Positions 1 to 10,814 of a stretch of DNA of 21,012 bases are shown here, piece by piece. The stretch spans positions 1 through 21,012 of the forward strand of contig DASZSJ010000049.1 in NCBI GenBank assembly GCA_035548675.1. Reading direction: 5' to 3'. Every line of letters starts with the position of its first letter. Position 1 is the stretch's first letter. The notes beneath the pieces are model-generated. The model was not told the DNA's origin, made no database searches, and was given only the letters and a program-made list of their open reading frames with translations. Both the position numbers and the translations under genes were made by a program. The DNA comes from VRUE01 sp035548675. Lineage in GTDB: Bacteria > Actinomycetota > Thermoleophilia > Solirubrobacterales > 70-9.

Positions 1-429
1 CGCGCCCCGCAGGCGATCCACGGCGGCTGGACGATCTCCGCCCGCCACGCCGGCGTCGTCATCGGCCTGCTGGCCCTGACCCCGATCTTCACCCACGACA
101 TCGCCGAGCAGCGCCACGACGCGATCAACGCCGGAACCGCGGTGATCCTCGACTCCAAGGTCGACCCGCTGCTGAAGATCAGCCTGGCGCAGAAGATCGA
201 GGACCGGCTGGAAGAGGAGAAGGGCAAAGTGCCGACGATCGGCCCGGCCTTCGAATCGCTGCCCGGCGACGCCGGCGAACGCGCGGAAGTCGAGCAGTTG
301 CGGGGCGAACTCCAGGACCAGCTCGACCGCGGCGCCACCCACGCCTTCAGCCCCTCGTTCCTGCTCGGCGCCCTGATCGGGCTGCTGGCGCTGATCCCGA
401 TCGGGCTGGCGCGAAGGGTCGAGCTGTGA
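1..429 (+). CDS. C-terminal part of a membrane transporter (MFS-like), partial
   Basis: The frame is open from base 1, so the gene begins upstream of the window; 142 codons are visible, ending in TGA at 427-429. The visible part has a hydrophobic segment at about bases 46-100, then about 80 mostly polar and charged residues, then a second hydrophobic segment at about 349-411 followed by a short basic tail. A long loop before the last membrane helix, with a cytoplasmic ARR-type end, resembles the C-terminus of 14-helix (DHA2-type) major facilitator transporters. That family call is inference from topology and general resemblance; no diagnostic MFS motif lies in the visible part. The stop overlaps the GTG start of the next gene, so the two are probably translated together. 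Confidence 0.5.
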   Translation, partial: RAPQAIHGGWTISARHAGVVIGLLALTPIFTHDIAEQRHDAINAGTAVILDSKVDPLLKISLAQKIEDRLEEEKGKVPTIGPAFESLPGDAGERAEVEQLRGELQDQLDRGATHAFSPSFLLGALIGLLALIPIGLARRVEL

Positions 430-956
430 GCGGCGACGGGGCCCGCCGCGGGCAGCTCCTGGTCGGCGGCGCGATCATCTCGGCGCTGGTCCTGGTCGGC
501 GTGTACCTGGCCGCCGGCGGCGCCTCCTACACCCCCGAGAAGACCCAGGACCCCTGCAAGCACCGGCCCTGGAGCAATCCCGAAAGCCTCGGCCAGATCG
601 CCAACCAGTTCTCGACCTCGGCTCTCGACGGCGCCGCCTGCAAGCTCGGCGTCTCGCGCGAGACGCTGGCCCGGGCCCTGGCCTCGCCGGCCGGCCGCGA
701 ACGTTTCACCAAGCGCTACGGGATCGACGACGCGAAGTTGGCGCAGGCGATTCGCGCCGGCCTCGTCCGGGCTGTCGACGACGCTGAAGAAGCGGGCGCC
801 CTCAGCCCGCTGATCGCCGGGCCGTTGCGCAACACCGTGCAGAGCATCCCCCTGGAACAGGCGATCGAACTGATCCGCGACGCCCGCTCGGCCCTCTCCA
901 ACGTCCAGAGCCTGTTCGGGCCGGCCGGCGAACTGCTCGAACAGTTCCTTCCCTGA
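426..956 (+). CDS. unknown membrane-anchored or secreted protein
   Basis: I do not recognise this 176-residue protein. The GTG start at 426 overlaps the TGA of the transporter gene (GTGA), pointing to translational coupling and perhaps a linked role. Residues about 10-32 form one hydrophobic helix suited to a signal anchor. The rest is predicted outside the membrane: two Cys at about 43 and 72, then a region rich in Ala, Leu, Arg and Glu that looks helical. Glutamate is mostly GAA, unlike uvrB and uvrA but like the sugar-binding lipoprotein gene at 8868. It ends 36 bases before the convergent DoxX-like gene. It could be an accessory subunit of the transporter, but nothing in the sequence proves it. 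Confidence 0.6.
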   Translation: MSGDGARRGQLLVGGAIISALVLVGVYLAAGGASYTPEKTQDPCKHRPWSNPESLGQIANQFSTSALDGAACKLGVSRETLARALASPAGRERFTKRYGIDDAKLAQAIRAGLVRAVDDAEEAGALSPLIAGPLRNTVQSIPLEQAIELIRDARSALSNVQSLFGPAGELLEQFLP

Positions 957-976
957 GCGCGGCGAGGGTGTGCGTC

Positions 977-1011
977 GCGGGCGAGCGGCCGCTCAGCCGC
1001 GCGTCGCCCGC
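977..1011. terminator. GC hairpin between convergent genes
   Basis: GCGGGCGA at 977-984 pairs with TCGCCCGC at 1004-1011, and the interior holds the 12-bp palindrome GAGCGGCCGCTC. It lies at the meeting point of two convergent genes and overlaps the last codons of the DoxX-like gene. There is no T-run, so termination is only a suggestion. Confidence 0.3.
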
Positions 1012-1364
1012 CAGACCCAGAGCATCGCCAGCGGCTGCAGCGGCAGCCGCGCCCAGAGCGCCCAGCGCGGCACCCGGCGCAGGTCGAGCCCCGGCACCCG
1101 CTCGGGATCGACCGCCATGTGCACGTTGGCGGGGAAGACGGCGACGAGCAGGGCCAGCAGCCACCAGCGCCCGAGCCGCCGCGTCGCCGGGTGTGCCACG
1201 GCGAGCCCACCGGCGATCTCGGCGACCCCGCTGAGCGCGACGATCTCGCGCTTGCGCGCGGCGATCGCCGGCGGCACGATCGCCTCGTAGCTGCGCGGGA
1301 TCACGAAGTGCATCGTGCCGGCTAGCGAGAAGAATCCGGCGAGCGCTTTCTGGGACCGCGTCAC
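993..1364 (-). CDS. DoxX-family membrane protein
   Basis: About 123 residues with four hydrophobic segments, typical in size and layout of small DoxX-like proteins. Family-like features in order are an N-terminal helix with GTMHF, a P-x-x-YE-x-x-VPP segment, a second helix with LSGVAEIAGG, and a third helix with VFPANVHMA. It is an inner-membrane protein; the biochemical role of most of these proteins is unknown. I chose the GTG at 1364 because GGAAGGA lies 7 nt upstream on the coding strand. Upstream in-frame ATG and TTG codons (1400, 1409, 1415) exist but lack such a site. The gene is divergent from uvrB and shares a 74-bp intergenic region with it. Confidence 0.78.
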   Translation of the reverse strand: MTRSQKALAGFFSLAGTMHFVIPRSYEAIVPPAIAARKREIVALSGVAEIAGGLAVAHPATRRLGRWWLLALLVAVFPANVHMAVDPERVPGLDLRRVPRWALWARLPLQPLAMLWVWRATRG

Positions 1365-1397
1365 GCGTGCATCCTTCCATGCCCGTGGCGCCTTATG

Positions 1398-1410
1398 CAT
1401 GCTCAGCATG
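1398..1410. promoter_or_regulatory. 13-bp palindrome in the DoxX/uvrB divergent region
   Basis: CATGCTCAGCATG is a perfect palindrome around a central C. It sits where the -35 region of the candidate uvrB promoter would fall. It could be an operator, but it does not match the GAAC-N4-GTTC SOS box and there is no second copy in the window. Confidence 0.25.
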
Positions 1411-1425
1411 AACAACGCGCCACGC

Positions 1426-1431
1426 TAAGGT
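1426..1431 (+). promoter_or_regulatory. candidate -10 box of uvrB (leaderless type)
   Basis: TAAGGT fits TAnnnT and ends 7 nt before the GTG start at 1439, so transcription would begin at or next to the start codon. The same layout recurs at several other genes in the window. No clear -35 box was seen. Confidence 0.45.
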
Positions 1432-1438
1432 CAGCCGG

Positions 1439-3435
<1,997 letters not shown>

Positions 3436-3436
<1 letters not shown>

Positions 3437-3460
3437 CGGGCGACCCTCCCGGCCGCCCGC
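3436..3460. terminator. GC hairpin between convergent uvrB and SnoaL-like genes
   Basis: GCGGGCG at 3436-3442 pairs with CGCCCGC at 3454-3460 across an 11-nt loop, directly after the uvrB stop and before the stop of the opposing gene. There is no T-run; a bidirectional terminator is an inference from position. Confidence 0.4.
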
Positions 3461-3473
3461 GCCCCCCCGTGGC

Positions 3474-3851
3474 TCAGGCCAGGACCTTGGCTGCCTTGGC
3501 GCTGTCGGCGTAGAACTCGCCGCGCACGAGCTTGCCGTCGGCGAACTTCATCAGGTGCGCAAACGGCGACTCGAAGCTGCCGCCGTCGTTGCCGGCGCGC
3601 TGCGTGCCGCGCACGATCACCCACTCGCCGGCGTCGATGAACTCCGACGGCTCGACGCTGAACGACGTCCAGTAGTTGGGGATCTGGGCGAAGTCGCCGA
3701 TGATCGCGTCACGGCCCTGGGTCTCGCCGCCGAGTGGCAGCTCGTCCGACGTGAACCAGGTGCTGTCCTCGGCCAGCATCTCCTTGAGCGCTTCGAGATC
3801 GCCACGGCCGAAGGCCTCGTAGGCGGACCGGGCGGTGTCGACGTTCGACAT
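3474..3851 (-). CDS. SnoaL/NTF2-like (ketosteroid-isomerase-like) protein
   Basis: A 125-residue protein with the pattern of SnoaL-like cone-shaped alpha+beta folds. It opens with an N-terminal helix (ARSAYEAFGRGDLEALKEMLAED), then a W-F strand, a G-R-DAI-x-x-F segment, and paired strands ending in MKFADGKLVRGEFYAD. Family members are small dimeric cytoplasmic proteins with very varied roles (isomerases, hydrolases, ligand binding), so the substrate cannot be told. The ATG at 3851 is well supported: AGGAGG lies 5 nt upstream on the coding strand. It is divergent from the thioredoxin gene; the 112-bp gap should hold both promoters. Confidence 0.82.
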   Translation of the reverse strand: MSNVDTARSAYEAFGRGDLEALKEMLAEDSTWFTSDELPLGGETQGRDAIIGDFAQIPNYWTSFSVEPSEFIDAGEWVIVRGTQRAGNDGGSFESPFAHLMKFADGKLVRGEFYADSAKAAKVLA

Positions 3852-3951
3852 CTCTTCCTCCTCATTGGTGGCCCTGCCCGCGACCGACGCTACGCCGTCC
3901 GGCGAGGTCGCGCAAGGATCCTTAACCGTTCGGCCCGCGGCGGCAGCCGAA

Positions 3952-3957
3952 TATCCT
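3952..3957 (+). promoter_or_regulatory. candidate -10 box of the thioredoxin gene (leaderless type)
   Basis: TATCCT is followed by GCGGGC and then GTGGC at 3964. The ROK kinase gene has almost the same arrangement, TAGACT-GCGGGC-GTGGC. A start so close to the -10 box implies a transcript with little or no 5' leader. Confidence 0.5.
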
Positions 3958-3963
3958 GCGGGC

Positions 3964-4797
3964 GTGGCCGTCGACGTCAGCGAGGCGACTTTCGAGCACG
4001 AGGTGGTCGAGCGCTCGCGCAGCGTGCCCGTGGTCGTCGACTTCTGGGCCGAGTGGTGCGGACCGTGCCGCACGCTGACGCCCGCGCTGGAGGCGGCGGA
4101 GAGCGCTCGCGCGGGCAAGGTGGTGCTGGCCAAGGTCGACGTCGACGCGAACCAGGCGCTGGCGGCGCGCTTCGGCGTGCAGGGCATTCCCGCGGTGAAG
4201 GCCTTTCGCGACGGCGAGGTCGTCGACGAGTTCGTCGGCGCCGTGCCGAAGGCGAAGGTCGAAGCGCTCTTCGACTTGCTCGTCCCCTCGCGCGCCGACG
4301 AGCTGCTGGACGCCGGCGACGAGCTCTCCCTGCGCGAGGCGAGCGAACTGGAGCCACGCCGCGCCGACATCGCCGTTGCGCTCGCCCGGGCTCGGCTCGA
4401 GCGCGGGGCGGAAGACGAGGCGCTGGCAGCGGTCGAGTCCCACCCCGAGGACTTCGTCGCCGCCGGCATCGCCGCCCGCGTCGAGCTGAAGCGGACCGGC
4501 ATCGCCGACGAGGCCTTCGATGCCCTCGACCGCGGCGATCGCGAAGCCGCCCTCGATGCCCTCCTCCTCGCCCTCGAAGAGCGGACAGGCGCCGCCAACG
4601 AGGGGCCGCAAGCCAACGAGGGGCCGCAAACCGACAGGGCGACGCAAACCGACGAGGCGACGCAAACCAACAATGAGGCGCAAGCGCAACAGCGCGAGCA
4701 GCTCCGCCGCGCCATAGTCGGCATCCTCACCCAGCTCGCCCCCGACGACCCCGCCGCCCCCCGCTACCGCCGCCGCCTAGCCACCACCCTCTACTAG
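3964..4797 (+). CDS. thioredoxin with helical C-terminal extension (CnoX/YbbN-like)
   Basis: A 277-residue protein. Residues about 1-105 are a thioredoxin domain with the active site WCGPC at 31-35 and the cis-proline in GIPAV at 76. After it comes an Ala/Leu/Glu-rich helical region (about 110-210 and 241-277) like the TPR-type tail of CnoX/YbbN chaperone-holdase proteins. Those proteins usually have an altered active site, whereas this one keeps both cysteines and is probably redox active. The tail is interrupted by a polar hexapeptide repeat at residues 211-240. I chose GTG 3964 because it follows a -10 box by 6 nt and starts just before the thioredoxin fold; the frame is open further upstream. 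Likely cytoplasmic. Confidence 0.85.
   Translation: MAVDVSEATFEHEVVERSRSVPVVVDFWAEWCGPCRTLTPALEAAESARAGKVVLAKVDVDANQALAARFGVQGIPAVKAFRDGEVVDEFVGAVPKAKVEALFDLLVPSRADELLDAGDELSLREASELEPRRADIAVALARARLERGAEDEALAAVESHPEDFVAAGIAARVELKRTGIADEAFDALDRGDREAALDALLLALEERTGAANEGPQANEGPQTDRATQTDEATQTNNEAQAQQREQLRRAIVGILTQLAPDDPAAPRYRRRLATTLY
4594..4683 (+). repeat. five 18-bp tandem repeats within the thioredoxin gene
   Basis: Five units start at 4594, 4612, 4630, 4648 and 4666. The first two are identical (GCCAACGAGGGGCCGCAA); the other three are diverged. Each encodes a hexapeptide of the form (A/T)(N/D)xxxQ, giving a polar Gln/Asn/Glu-rich linker inside the helical tail. Confidence 0.9.
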
Positions 4798-4824
4798 AGA
4801 CCACCCCCAGCCCCAACCGCCCCA

Positions 4825-4877
4825 CCGCTGACTTCGTGTTTGTGACCCCGTATGCCCCCATAAAGGCGAAGTCAGCC
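4825..4877 (+). repeat. palindromic repeat family 1, copy A
   Basis: Arms GCTGACTTCG (4827-4836) and CGAAGTCAGC (4867-4876) are perfect reverse complements around a 30-nt centre containing ACCCCGTATGCCCC. The first 34 bases match copy C (16516) at 31 positions. The TGA stop of the minus-strand gene lies in the right arm (4872-4874). Confidence 0.85.
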
Positions 4878-5804
4878 TGGGGGTGACGTGTCAATTCCTA
4901 GGTCGTGACGGCGCTGGGCCAAGAGGCGACGGAGGCGGATCGCGATTGAGTTGGGTTCTCGGTCCATGCGCATGCCGGTGATCCTCACCATCTCGATGCC
5001 GGCGAGCTTTAGATCCTCTTGGCGGATTCGGTCCTGCTCGAACGCCCGGGGGCTTCCGTGAAAGTCGTAGGTATCGAGTTCGACGGCGAAACGCTCCGTC
5101 GACCAGTACGCGTCCAGCCCATGGCCCTCGACGTAGAGGTTCATCGCCGGCTGTGGCAACTTCGCATCTCTCACCAGCTTGAGAAAGGCGCGCTCGAGGC
5201 CCGAGCGGGTGAAGGCATTGGGGCGATGTATCTCCAGGGCAGTCCGTAGCCGGGCCACGCCCCTGAATCCCTTGCTGCGCGAGAGCAACTCGTCCATCGC
5301 GATCAAGTCGAGAAGGCCAAGGCGCCTCGCGTTGTCGAGCGCCTGGCCCAGGTAGTGCGGGTCGGACGCCGCAAAGTCGAGTGAGGTACGCGGCATCGCG
5401 GTGGTGGGAACGCCCTCATGGGTGGTGCTGTCTTGCGGCGCCAGGGCCACGGCGCTATGTACCCGAATCTCCGAGCGGGTGTGCCGCGGGCTCGTGGCGG
5501 TGACTTCCACCGGCCGCACGAATCGGGAGGTCAGGCCCCAGAGCCAGGCTGCCGACCGATGGCTCAGCAGCGCTCCCTCGCCACAGCTGAGGACCGCAGC
5601 GATGCACTCTCCATGTCGAGAGGCCACCGGGCGCCCCACGGCGAAGACGCCATGGAAGACCGGATGGAGCGTGCCCGTCTCGAGCGCATGCCTGAGGGAG
5701 CCGTCCGAATATCCCAACTCGCGCAACTGCCAGATCGAAACAACCCCATGCTGCTCGCCCGCCAACGCCGCCAATCGATGGTGACTTCGCCTTTCTGGGT
5801 GCAT
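4872..5804 (-). CDS. AbiEi-like winged helix plus DUF559/VSR-like nuclease-fold protein
   Basis: A 310-residue protein in two parts. Residues about 9-60 resemble the winged-helix seen in AbiEi-type antitoxins (Q-HGVVS-x-x-QL-x-x-LGYSDGSL, then a G-x-LHPVFHGVFAVG wing). Residues about 205-285 look like the DUF559 restriction/VSR-like fold, with in order a Glu in SGLERAF, LDAYW, VELD, an H, FEQDRIRQ and the closing strand RIT. Such proteins are frequent and multicopy in Actinomycetota; their function is not established. ATG 5804 or GTG 5813 can start it, and neither has a clear ribosome site. Base composition is clearly lower in GC than uvrA and uvrB. Start and stop lie inside inverted repeats, suggesting the gene travels or spreads with them. 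Confidence 0.75.
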   Translation of the reverse strand: MHPERRSHHRLAALAGEQHGVVSIWQLRELGYSDGSLRHALETGTLHPVFHGVFAVGRPVASRHGECIAAVLSCGEGALLSHRSAAWLWGLTSRFVRPVEVTATSPRHTRSEIRVHSAVALAPQDSTTHEGVPTTAMPRTSLDFAASDPHYLGQALDNARRLGLLDLIAMDELLSRSKGFRGVARLRTALEIHRPNAFTRSGLERAFLKLVRDAKLPQPAMNLYVEGHGLDAYWSTERFAVELDTYDFHGSPRAFEQDRIRQEDLKLAGIEMVRITGMRMDREPNSIAIRLRRLLAQRRHDLGIDTSPPG

Positions 5805-5831
5805 ATGGGGCACTAAGAGCGAACTCAGCGG
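5780..5831 (-). repeat. palindromic repeat family 1, copy B (inverted, diverged)
   Basis: Read on the minus strand this stretch runs parallel to copy A, sharing TTCG, TATGC and the block AAAGGCGAAGTCA. Its arms are imperfect (GTGACTTCGC at 5781-5790 against GCGAACTCAGC at 5819-5829). It contains both possible start codons of the adjoining gene. Confidence 0.75.
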
Positions 5832-5844
5832 GGTTCGCCCCGGG

Positions 5845-5856
5845 GAACGTGTGTTC
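5845..5856 (+). promoter_or_regulatory. LexA/SOS box upstream of uvrA
   Basis: GAACGTGTGTTC fits the Gram-positive/actinobacterial LexA consensus GAAC-N4-GTTC, including the R-N-R-Y centre of the DinR-type consensus. It lies 7 nt upstream of the candidate -10 box, so bound LexA would cover the -35 region. SOS control of uvrA is known in many bacteria. Confidence 0.75.
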
Positions 5857-5863
5857 GGTTGGT

Positions 5864-5869
5864 TAGGAT
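5864..5869 (+). promoter_or_regulatory. candidate -10 box of uvrA
   Basis: TAGGAT ends 8 nt before ATG 5878, just downstream of the LexA-type box. This spacing predicts a very short or absent leader. Confidence 0.5.
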
Positions 5870-5877
5870 GGGGTCAA

Positions 5878-8757
<2,880 letters not shown>

Positions 8758-8867
8758 CCCCACCCGCGCGCTTGAGAAAAAATCTGTGGCGCGAAGCGCC
8801 GCGGAGCGGTACGGTGGGCATGGTATTCGCGGCGAGCGGGTAACGGCAGGGGCGAAAGGAGAGATCC

Positions 8868-9956
8868 ATGTCCCAACCAGCCCTGAAGCGATTTTCGCTC
8901 GCGTCTGTGTTCTTCTTCGTCGTGGTCCTCGTGGCAGCGGGGTGCGGCGGCAGTGGCGGCGGCGGGCCGAAGATCGCGCTGCTCTTGCCCGAGTCGAAGA
9001 CGAGCCGCTACGAAGCGCACGACCGGCCCGAATTCGAAGAAAAGGTCGAAGAAATCTGCGACGACTGCGAGATCATCTACAGCAATGCCAACCAGAGCAC
9101 TTCCGAACAGCAGTCGCAGGCCGAAGCAGCGCTGACCCAGGGCGCAAATGTGCTCGTGCTCGACGCGGTCGACGCCACCGCGGTCGGCTCGGTGGTGAAG
9201 AAAGCGCGGGAAGAAGGCGTGCCGGTGGTCAGCTACGACCGGCTCATCCTCGGCGCCCCGATCGACTACTACATCTCCTTCGACAACGAAAAGGTCGGCG
9301 AACTGCAGGCCGAAACGCTGTCCGAAAAGCTGAAAGAAGAAGGCAGCCCGCGGGGCCCGATCGTGATGATCAACGGCTCGCCCACGGACCCCAACGCGGG
9401 CCAGTTCAAGGCCGGCGCCCATAAAGGGTTCAAAGCCGCCAACGTCAACATCGCCAAGGAATACGACACCCCGGACTGGAGCCCGGACCAGGCCCAGAAC
9501 GAGATGGAACAGGCGATCACCGCGCTCGGCAAAAACGGCTTTGCCGCCGTCTACGCCGCCAACGACGGCACCGCGGGCGGGGCGATCGCGGCAATGAAGT
9601 CGGCTGGGATCGAACCCGAAAGCAGGCCGACCACGGGCCAGGACGCCGAACTGGAAGCGATCCAGCGCATCCTCGTCGGCGAACAGTTCATGACCGTCTA
9701 CAAGGCGATCGAACCGGAGGCCAACGCCGCGGCCGAAATCGCCGTCGCGCTCGCCCAGGAAGAAAAAGTCCCCGCGGGGCTGGTCAACGGCAAAGTCAAC
9801 AACGAACTCGAAGACGTGCCGGCGGTCCTGCTCGAACCGGTCGCCGTGAAGAAAGACAACATCGGCGACACGATCGTCAAAGACGAATTCTGGCCAGTGT
9901 CGGAAATCTGCACCGGTCCATATAAAGCCGCCTGCAAAGAAGCCGGCATCGAATAG
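8868..9956 (+). CDS. sugar ABC transporter substrate-binding lipoprotein (XylF/RbsB-like)
   Basis: A 362-residue periplasmic-binding-protein-like lipoprotein. It has a signal peptide with a basic start (LKR), a hydrophobic core and a lipobox ending AAGC at Cys26, then a short Gly-rich tether. The mature part has type I sugar-binding features: KIALLLPESKTSRYE, QAEAALTQGANVLVLDAVD, VPVVSYDRLI, the hinge-region segment AVYAANDGTAGGAI and a TGQDAE motif, as in xylose-binding XylF. Start ATG 8868 has AAAGGAGA 5-6 nt upstream. It heads the transporter operon; the ATPase gene begins 4 nt after the stop. Nearly all Glu codons are GAA, unlike the flanking genes, which may reflect high expression. The exact sugar is unknown. 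Confidence 0.9.
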   Translation: MSQPALKRFSLASVFFFVVVLVAAGCGGSGGGGPKIALLLPESKTSRYEAHDRPEFEEKVEEICDDCEIIYSNANQSTSEQQSQAEAALTQGANVLVLDAVDATAVGSVVKKAREEGVPVVSYDRLILGAPIDYYISFDNEKVGELQAETLSEKLKEEGSPRGPIVMINGSPTDPNAGQFKAGAHKGFKAANVNIAKEYDTPDWSPDQAQNEMEQAITALGKNGFAAVYAANDGTAGGAIAAMKSAGIEPESRPTTGQDAELEAIQRILVGEQFMTVYKAIEPEANAAAEIAVALAQEEKVPAGLVNGKVNNELEDVPAVLLEPVAVKKDNIGDTIVKDEFWPVSEICTGPYKAACKEAGIE

Positions 9957-9960
9957 TCGG

Positions 9961-10737
9961 ATGAGCGATCCAATCCTGTCTGCACGGGGCATCGGCAAGC
10001 GCTTCGGCCCCGTGCAGGCGCTGGATCGCGTCGACTTCGAGGTGAGGGCGGGGGAGGTCCTCGCCCTGGTCGGCGACAACGGCGCCGGCAAGTCGACGCT
10101 GGTCAAGTCGATCTCGGGGATCTACTCGGTGGACTCGGGCGAGTTCAGCTTCGAAGGCCGACCGGTGAAGATCGCCGGCCCGGCCTCGGCGACCGAATTG
10201 GGAATCGCCACCGTTTATCAGGACCTGGCGCTCTGCGACAACCTCGACGTCGTCGCCAACCTCTTCCTCGGCCAGGAGGAGCTGAGGGGTGGCGCTGCCT
10301 CACTCGCTCGCTTCCTCGACGAGATCGACATGGAGCAGCGCTCGCACGAGCTGCTCGAGCAGCTCTCGGTGACGATCCCCAGCGTCCGCTCGGAGGTCGG
10401 CACGCTCTCCGGCGGCCAGCGCCAGCAGGTCGCCGTCGCCCGCTCGCTGCTCGGCGAGCCGAAGATCGTGATGCTCGACGAGCCGACCGCGGCGCTCGGC
10501 GTCGTCCAGACCAAACAGGTGCTCGACCTGATCAGGCGCTTGCGCGAGCGCAACCTCGGCGTGGTCGTGATCAGCCACAACCTCGTCGACGTCTTCGCCG
10601 TCGCCGACCGCATCTTCGTCCTCCGCCTCGGCCGGCGCTCGGGGGTATTCGAGGCTTCCGAGACGACCGAGGAGCAGGTCGTGGGGGCGATCACCGGGGC
10701 GACGGCCGACACCGCCGAACAGGAGCGACAGCTGTGA
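9961..10737 (+). CDS. sugar ABC transporter ATP-binding protein, single domain
   Basis: A 258-residue ATPase of the carbohydrate-uptake class 2 type. Walker A GDNGAGKST is at 38-46, Q-loop YQDLAL near 86, signature LSGGQ at 149-153, Walker B IVMLDEPTAAL at 169-179, and H-loop VISHN near 203. XylG and RbsA proteins usually have two fused ATPase domains (about 500 residues); this one has one, as in FrcA-type transporters, and must act as a homodimer under the permease. The ATG lies 4 nt after the lipoprotein gene stop. Its TGA (10735-10737) overlaps the GTG of the 26-codon cistron that follows. Confidence 0.92.
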   Translation: MSDPILSARGIGKRFGPVQALDRVDFEVRAGEVLALVGDNGAGKSTLVKSISGIYSVDSGEFSFEGRPVKIAGPASATELGIATVYQDLALCDNLDVVANLFLGQEELRGGAASLARFLDEIDMEQRSHELLEQLSVTIPSVRSEVGTLSGGQRQQVAVARSLLGEPKIVMLDEPTAALGVVQTKQVLDLIRRLRERNLGVVVISHNLVDVFAVADRIFVLRLGRRSGVFEASETTEEQVVGAITGATADTAEQERQL

Positions 10738-10814
10738 GCGCCTCGATCGTCACGGCGATCTCCGGGCGTTCGAATCCGGGGCGATCGGACCGCGAGCGAA
10801 GGGTTGTCCAATGA
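10734..10814 (+). CDS. 26-codon coupled mini-cistron, copy 1
   Basis: GTG at 10734 overlaps the TGA of the ATPase gene, and its own TGA (10812-10814) overlaps the ATG of the permease gene (ATGA). The peptide starts M-S-A-S-I-V-T-A-I-S-G-R-S and ends E-R-R-V-V-Q. An 81-nt cistron at 15484 aligns with it end to end without gaps: 59 of 81 bases and 13 of 26 residues agree. Differences are not concentrated at third codon positions (6, 8 and 8), so an RNA or DNA function may explain the conservation as well as a peptide. Product function unknown. Confidence 0.55.
   Translation: MSASIVTAISGRSNPGRSDRERRVVQ
10745..10789 (+). promoter_or_regulatory. tandem hairpins within mini-cistron 1
   Basis: Hairpin 1 pairs GATCG (10745-10749) with CGATC (10756-10760) around TCACGG. 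Hairpin 2 follows directly: TCCGGGCG (10761-10768) pairs with CGATCGGA (10782-10789) with one mismatch and one G-U pair, around a 13-nt loop starting TTCGAATC. The same two hairpins with the same loop lengths occur at 15495-15539. Confidence 0.5.

Larger units (their letters stand above)
4825..5831. mobile_element. putative mobile unit: DUF559-type gene between inverted palindromic repeats
   Basis: Repeat A (4825-4877) and repeat B (5780-5831) are related sequences in opposite orientation. Together they bracket one lower-GC gene whose stop codon lies in A and whose start codon lies in B. A third, solo copy of the repeat is at 16516-16569. There is no recognised transposase and I found no clear target duplication, so mobility is inferred from repeat layout and base composition. 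Confidence 0.45.

Noticed and set aside
4594..4683. CRISPR-like array
   Set aside because: The 18-bp units are contiguous, without spacers, and in frame within the thioredoxin gene.
8771..8815. TTGAGA (8772) and TACGGT (8810) as a promoter for the sugar-binding gene
   Set aside because: The two boxes are 32 nt apart, far from the usual 16-18. The 110-bp gap probably holds the promoter, but I cannot place it.
10765..10780. tRNA T-loop-like GTTCGAATCC in mini-cistron 1 (GTTCGAGTC in copy 2)
   Set aside because: The flanking bases do not form a T-stem and no acceptor or anticodon arm is near; the bases fit the shared hairpin instead.
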